From an uncultured Alphaproteobacteria bacterium (GTDB lineage: Bacteria; Pseudomonadota; Alphaproteobacteria; RF32; CAG-239): a stretch of 64,000 nucleotides of DNA. A program made the position numbers and the translations under genes. The notes beneath the pieces are model-generated. The model was not told where the DNA came from, did no database searches, and worked only from the letters and a program-made list of their open reading frames with translations. The stretch covers positions 24,183-88,182 of the forward strand of contig CAKQUE010000004.1 in NCBI GenBank assembly GCA_934277435.1, in the 5' to 3' direction. Below, in pieces: positions 59,952 to 64,000 of this stretch. The first letter of the stretch is position 1, and each line of letters opens with the position of its first letter.

Positions 59952-62222
59952 ATGACAAAGCAAGAGTTATTGGCTCCGGCCGGAGATATAGAAGCCGGTT
60001 ATGCGGCGCTTTATTACGGTGCAGACGCAGTTTATTTGGGGTTACCAAAGTTTTCGGCGCGGGCAACCGCAACAAACTTTGATGAGCCTGCCTTAAATGA
60101 ATTTACGGCCTATGCACACCACCTGAAACGCAAGGTTTATGCGGCAATTAACACGGTTTTGCAGGAAGACGAATTACCTGATTTATTGCAAATGCTGGAT
60201 ATGTGTGTGCGTTGCCGGATTGACGGTGTGATTTTGCAAGACTTGGGTGTGGCTCGGGTAATGCAAGAAAAATATCCGCAGATTGAACGGCATGCCAGCA
60301 CGCAAATGGCGGTGCATAATAAAGAAGGCGCGTTGTTTTTGCAAAAAATGGGCTTTAAGCGCGTAGTTTTGGCGCGTGAGCTGACTTTGGCTGAAATTAA
60401 GGAAATCGCCGCTATTCCAAACTTGGAAACCGAAGCCTTTATTCATGGTGCATTGTGCTATTCTTACAGCGGATTGTGCCAGTTTTCGGCTATGGAATAC
60501 GGGCGCAGCGCCAATCGAGGCAAGTGTTTGTATCCGTGCCGAGCTTGCTTCAAAAACGGCGGAAAAGAGGCGCACTATTTTTCTATGAAAGATATGGCTT
60601 TGCAAGAAAAAGTGTTGCAAATGCCGGTAACTTCGCTCAAAATTGAGGGGCGTAAAAAATCCGCGCTGTATGTGGCGGCGGTAACTGATTATTATCGGCG
60701 GATTTTGGATGGAAAAGGTGCAGATGCCGAGCGTGAAGAGCGGATTAAGCAAATTTTCTCCCGTCCGTGGTGCCAATTTCATTTTGAGGGCAAAAATAAA
60801 GATATTATAGACCGTAATTTTGTGGGGCACAGAGGCTTGCCTGTCGGCGAAGTGGAACAAAGCGGACACGGCTGGCTGCGCTTTAAGACAACGCATAAAA
60901 TCGCACGTCATGACGGTTTGCAGATAGATATTCCGAGTATGGAAAAGCCGTTTGGTTTTGCGGTGCAGAAAATGCGCGTCAATAAGCAAAATGTGTTTGA
61001 GGCCAAATCTGGTGCGGTGGTAGAAATTGAATTGCCTCGCCAATGCCCGCAGCTATCTAAAGGTTGGAATGTTTATTTAGCCTCGGCCAGCGAAGTGAAA
61101 GGCGCTTATCATTATGAAAAACCTAAAGCAGGATTATATCGTAATAATAATGATATATCTGTTGAAGTTAAAGTTTCAAATGATTGTATAATTGCTAAAT
61201 CCGGAGCTTATATGGCGGAGGTTAAAGGTCAGTTCGCGCCGGCTAATAATCCGCAAAAAAGTCTGGAGGCGATAAAAGCGGCGTTTGCCAAAATTGGTGA
61301 TACTAACTTTAACTTGGCGGAATTACATGTTGAAAATCCAAATAATTTATTTACTCCGGCTTCGCTACTGAATGAACTGCGTCGTGAGTTATATGGTCAA
61401 ATTAAGTTTGAACAACCGATTGTGACTTTGCCGGAAACAGAAGTGCGGATAAAAGACGCTTGGCAGCCTAAATTTGCGGTAAAAGTTGATAATCTTAACT
61501 ATCTGGAAAATCTGGATTTAGACAGTATAAGTGAAATCATTTATTTAATTAGTCCTAATAGCGATTTGAGCGGTTTAAGCAGACTGCCGAAAAATAAGCT
61601 TAGGATAGCTTTGCCGGCGGTTTGCCGTCATCCGCAGCTGTATGCTGATATTATTGCTAAATTGCTGGCTGGTGGCTATAAAAAATGGGAAGTTGCCAAC
61701 TACTGGGCTTTGGAGGTTTTACCGCTGAATCAGTTGGATATAAGCTTTGATTCATCTTTGTATATGCTGAATACACAGGCAATAGCTATGGCTCAAAAAA
61801 TAGGTGCGTCCATGGTTACATTATCGCTTGAAGATACTAAAGTAAATATTTGTAAAATAATTGAAAAATCTTGTTTAAAAACAAGCTTAGTCATTTATCA
61901 GGATGTTCCTTTATTTACAAGCGTGGGCTGTATCAGAGATAATGATTGCCGCAGTTGCGCGCATGGCGAAAAGTGGTTTGAAATGGAACAAAAAGGACAT
62001 AAATACAAAGCGTTATCTCGTGATTGTCAGATAATGATGTTTGATGCAGCTCCGTATTGTATTGCGGCTGAGGCTAAAAATTTGCAGCCGGATTATTTCC
62101 GTATGGACTTTTGTTATCGTCATTATACGGCTGAAGAAGTTAAAAAAATAGTTGATAAATTACTTAAATTTGAAAATATAACTAATTGTATCAATGGTAA
62201 TTTCTCTAATAAAAATATCTAG
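59952..62222 (+). CDS. U32 family peptidase (RlhA-like, 23S rRNA hydroxylation)
   Basis: A 756-residue U32-family protein: LLAPAGDIEAGYAALYYGADAVYLG, RHASTQMAVHNKEGA, a cluster of Fe-S cysteines HGALCYSYSGLCQFSAM...RGKCLYPCRACF, and the DUF3656-like middle followed by C-terminal U32-type segments (RSCAHGEKW, DFCYRHYTAEEV). RlhA of E. coli (about 650 residues) makes 5-hydroxycytidine in 23S rRNA from prephenate-linked oxygen chemistry. The extra length is mostly in the C-terminal half. Confidence 0.85.
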   Translation: MTKQELLAPAGDIEAGYAALYYGADAVYLGLPKFSARATATNFDEPALNEFTAYAHHLKRKVYAAINTVLQEDELPDLLQMLDMCVRCRIDGVILQDLGVARVMQEKYPQIERHASTQMAVHNKEGALFLQKMGFKRVVLARELTLAEIKEIAAIPNLETEAFIHGALCYSYSGLCQFSAMEYGRSANRGKCLYPCRACFKNGGKEAHYFSMKDMALQEKVLQMPVTSLKIEGRKKSALYVAAVTDYYRRILDGKGADAEREERIKQIFSRPWCQFHFEGKNKDIIDRNFVGHRGLPVGEVEQSGHGWLRFKTTHKIARHDGLQIDIPSMEKPFGFAVQKMRVNKQNVFEAKSGAVVEIELPRQCPQLSKGWNVYLASASEVKGAYHYEKPKAGLYRNNNDISVEVKVSNDCIIAKSGAYMAEVKGQFAPANNPQKSLEAIKAAFAKIGDTNFNLAELHVENPNNLFTPASLLNELRRELYGQIKFEQPIVTLPETEVRIKDAWQPKFAVKVDNLNYLENLDLDSISEIIYLISPNSDLSGLSRLPKNKLRIALPAVCRHPQLYADIIAKLLAGGYKKWEVANYWALEVLPLNQLDISFDSSLYMLNTQAIAMAQKIGASMVTLSLEDTKVNICKIIEKSCLKTSLVIYQDVPLFTSVGCIRDNDCRSCAHGEKWFEMEQKGHKYKALSRDCQIMMFDAAPYCIAAEAKNLQPDYFRMDFCYRHYTAEEVKKIVDKLLKFENITNCINGNFSNKNI

Positions 62223-62254
62223 CCGTATTTCACATGTTGCTATTAGATTTTGGG

Positions 62255-64000
62255 TTATCCTGCCAGATATGTTTTTATTGCTTCGTCGCGTTCAAATAGA
62301 TACATTAGTGTACGCAGAGCTGCGCCACGCGGAGTTGATAGGTTTTTATCCTGATTTAGAATAAGAGCCGCGTCTTTGGAGGCAGTCAAAAGCAAATCAC
62401 CGTGTACGCTTAAATCCGCCAACTTAAAGCTGCTGAAACCTGATTGCCGCGTACCCAAAACTTCACCGCCGCCGCGCAGTTTCAGGTCTTCTTCGGCGAT
62501 TAAAAAGCCATCTTCGGTCTGTTTCATGATGTTCAGGCGTGAGCGAGAAACATCGCTGAGCGGATAGCCGTACATCAAAATACAGCTCGAGGCCTCAAAA
62601 CCGCGCTTAATACGTCCGCGCAGTTGGTGCAGTTGCGCCAATCCAAAGCGTTGGGCGTGTTCAATAATCATAATAGTAGCGTTTGGCACATTTACACCGA
62701 CTTCTATCACGGTGGTGGAAACCAAAAGCTTTAACTTACCACTCTTAAACTGTTCCATAATCGCGTTTTTTTCGCTTTCTTTCATTTTGCCATGCACCAA
62801 GCCTACGATATTGCCAAATTCTTGCCGCAGGCTTTCATAGCGTTCTTTGGCGGCGGAAAGGTCAATTTTTTCCGACTCTTCCACCAGCGGACACACCCAA
62901 TACGCCTGTGTTTGAGTCTGCAATTTGCGTTTTAGAGCGTCAACAACCTCGTGAATTTTGCTGAGCGGCATAACCGTGGTGGTAACAGGCTTGCGTCCGG
63001 CCGGAAGCTCGTCTATTTTAGAATAATCCATATCGCCGAATTGGGTTAAAACCAAAGTTCTCGGTATCGGTGTGGCGGTCATCACTAAAACATCGCAAGA
63101 TTTTCCTTTTTGCGAAAGGCTTAGGCGCTGTTTGACGCCGAAACGATGCTGTTCGTCAACCACGGCGTAGGCTAAATCTTTGAAAGTAACATCTTCCGTA
63201 AACAAAGCGTGAGTACCGATTAAAATATCTATTTCCCCGTTTTGCAAAGCGTCTAAGATTTGTTGACGGGATTTTCCTTTGACATTTCCGGTCAGCAATG
63301 CTGTTTTTACCCCAATTTGCGAACATAGCTCGGCAATGGTTTCATAGTGCTGCTGGGCTAAAATTTCGGTTGGCGCCATAATTGCTGCCTGCGCGCCGCA
63401 TTCTACGGCATTCAGCATGGTATAAAGCGCGACAATGGTTTTGCCGGAGCCGACATCGCCTTGCAGCAGGCGCAGCATACGATATTCAGAGAACATATCA
63501 CTTTCAATTTCGGCTATAACCCGTTGTTGTGCCGAGGTTAATTGGAAGGGCATAATTTCGGCTAAGCGCTTTTTAAAATGTCCGTCGCCTTGCAAAGCCC
63601 GGCCTTTTTGATGTTTCAGACGTTCACGTACAATGGCGAGAGAAAGCTGATTAGCCAGCAGTTCATCATAAGCCAAACGGCGGCGCGCGGTTGAATTTGG
63701 CGACAAATCGTCCAAAGTTTGAGGGTGATGAGCCTGCTCTAAGGCTTGGTTGAAGCTTGGAAAATTCTGTTGTTTCAAAAACTCGATGTTCAGCCATTCA
63801 TTCAGCGGCGGTGTCAAACCCAGAGCCTGTGACATCAGCTTATTCAGCATTTTGTTAGTAACGCCGGCTGTCAGCGGATATACGGTTTCTATTTGCGGCA
63901 TTTGCTGCGGTTTGGCGGCGTCCACCACATAGTCGGGGTGCGGCATTTGCCAGCTGTTGTTAAAGCGTTCCAGCTTACCGGAAATAATTTTTTCGGCGCC
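62255..64000 (-). CDS. recG: ATP-dependent DNA helicase RecG, 5' end beyond window
   Basis: A 581-residue C-terminal part of RecG, open to base 64000; the wedge-domain start is missing. Visible are GKLERFNNSWQMPHPDY (wedge/OB region), Walker A GDVGSGKT, DEQHRFGVKQR, TATPIPRTL, TTVIEVGVNVPNAT and QLHQLRGRIKRG. RecG remodels stalled replication forks. The usual GR(V/I)GRG of motif VI is changed to GRIKRG here, which is a single odd residue. Confidence 0.95.
   Translation of the reverse strand, partial: GAEKIISGKLERFNNSWQMPHPDYVVDAAKPQQMPQIETVYPLTAGVTNKMLNKLMSQALGLTPPLNEWLNIEFLKQQNFPSFNQALEQAHHPQTLDDLSPNSTARRRLAYDELLANQLSLAIVRERLKHQKGRALQGDGHFKKRLAEIMPFQLTSAQQRVIAEIESDMFSEYRMLRLLQGDVGSGKTIVALYTMLNAVECGAQAAIMAPTEILAQQHYETIAELCSQIGVKTALLTGNVKGKSRQQILDALQNGEIDILIGTHALFTEDVTFKDLAYAVVDEQHRFGVKQRLSLSQKGKSCDVLVMTATPIPRTLVLTQFGDMDYSKIDELPAGRKPVTTTVMPLSKIHEVVDALKRKLQTQTQAYWVCPLVEESEKIDLSAAKERYESLRQEFGNIVGLVHGKMKESEKNAIMEQFKSGKLKLLVSTTVIEVGVNVPNATIMIIEHAQRFGLAQLHQLRGRIKRGFEASSCILMYGYPLSDVSRSRLNIMKQTEDGFLIAEEDLKLRGGGEVLGTRQSGFSSFKLADLSVHGDLLLTASKDAALILNQDKNLSTPRGAALRTLMYLFERDEAIKTYLAG

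Overview
The window looks like chromosome from an AT-rich, uncultivated alphaproteobacterium, possibly of the gut-associated RF32/CAG-239 type. The lineage is inferred from gene content: DUF177-rpmF-plsX-fabH, BamE, HemW, a DUF2924 plus large-serine-recombinase module, and class III pilin-like proteins. No rRNA is present to confirm it. All positions and motifs were read by eye; no database search was run.

Region 1 (1 to about 9,350) is the right-hand part of an integrated element, probably a prophage, with every gene on the minus strand. From its outer end inward it carries a 50-residue protein, a DUF2924 protein, a large serine recombinase, a small sigma-factor-like protein, a 71-residue protein, a replication-type protein, a DUF6362 protein, its own S-adenosylmethionine synthetase (metK), a ParB-methyltransferase fusion and a series of small genes. 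Those small genes are separated by a repeated leader cassette. A 32-bp element with identical arms and a fixed 21-nt gap precedes both the integration operon and the early operon. The element continues past the left edge.

Region 2 (9,660 to 25,320) is ordinary chromosome: tRNA-Met, an MprF-type flippase domain protein, a Sel1 protein, uup, a DMT-like transporter, hemW, dgkA, an OmpH-like protein, a DsbD/ScsB protein, yqgE, a short FtsK-type ATPase, bamE, and the DUF177-rpmF-plsX-fabH cluster. Region 3 (25,320 to 42,200) is rich in interspersed repeats. It holds tRNA-Ser beside a 171-bp direct repeat, a pair of orphan paralogues, greA, a eukaryotic-type phosphomannomutase-like gene in an operon with folA-thyA, a GIY-YIG gene flanked by inverted repeats, a pilin-like gene behind a structured leader, a DUF2207 protein, a stand-alone GlmU-type uridylyltransferase and an M3 peptidase. 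A palindromic element of 103-104 bp starts within about 20 bp of the stop codons of the OmpH-like gene, fabH, thyA and the M3 peptidase gene.

Region 4 (42,220 to 64,000) holds nfo with nfeD and an SPFH gene, a giant repeat-containing protein, and an operon (GT39, GT2, YdjC-type deacetylase, GtrA) that matches the logic of the Francisella FlmK/FlmF2/NaxD lipid A amino-sugar pathway. It continues with rnhB, tRNA-Arg, a candidate structured RNA, a phosphoethanolamine-transferase-like gene, an Mpi-type DNA invertase, and a SAM-cycle locus (mtnN divergent from the chromosomal metK, which has a SAM-II/SAM-V-like leader). A U32 rRNA-hydroxylation-type protein and the 3' part of recG complete the window.

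The two metK genes belong to the same compact, divergent subfamily. The chromosomal copy appears SAM-regulated, while the prophage copy sits behind its own promoter and two hairpins next to a DNA methyltransferase.
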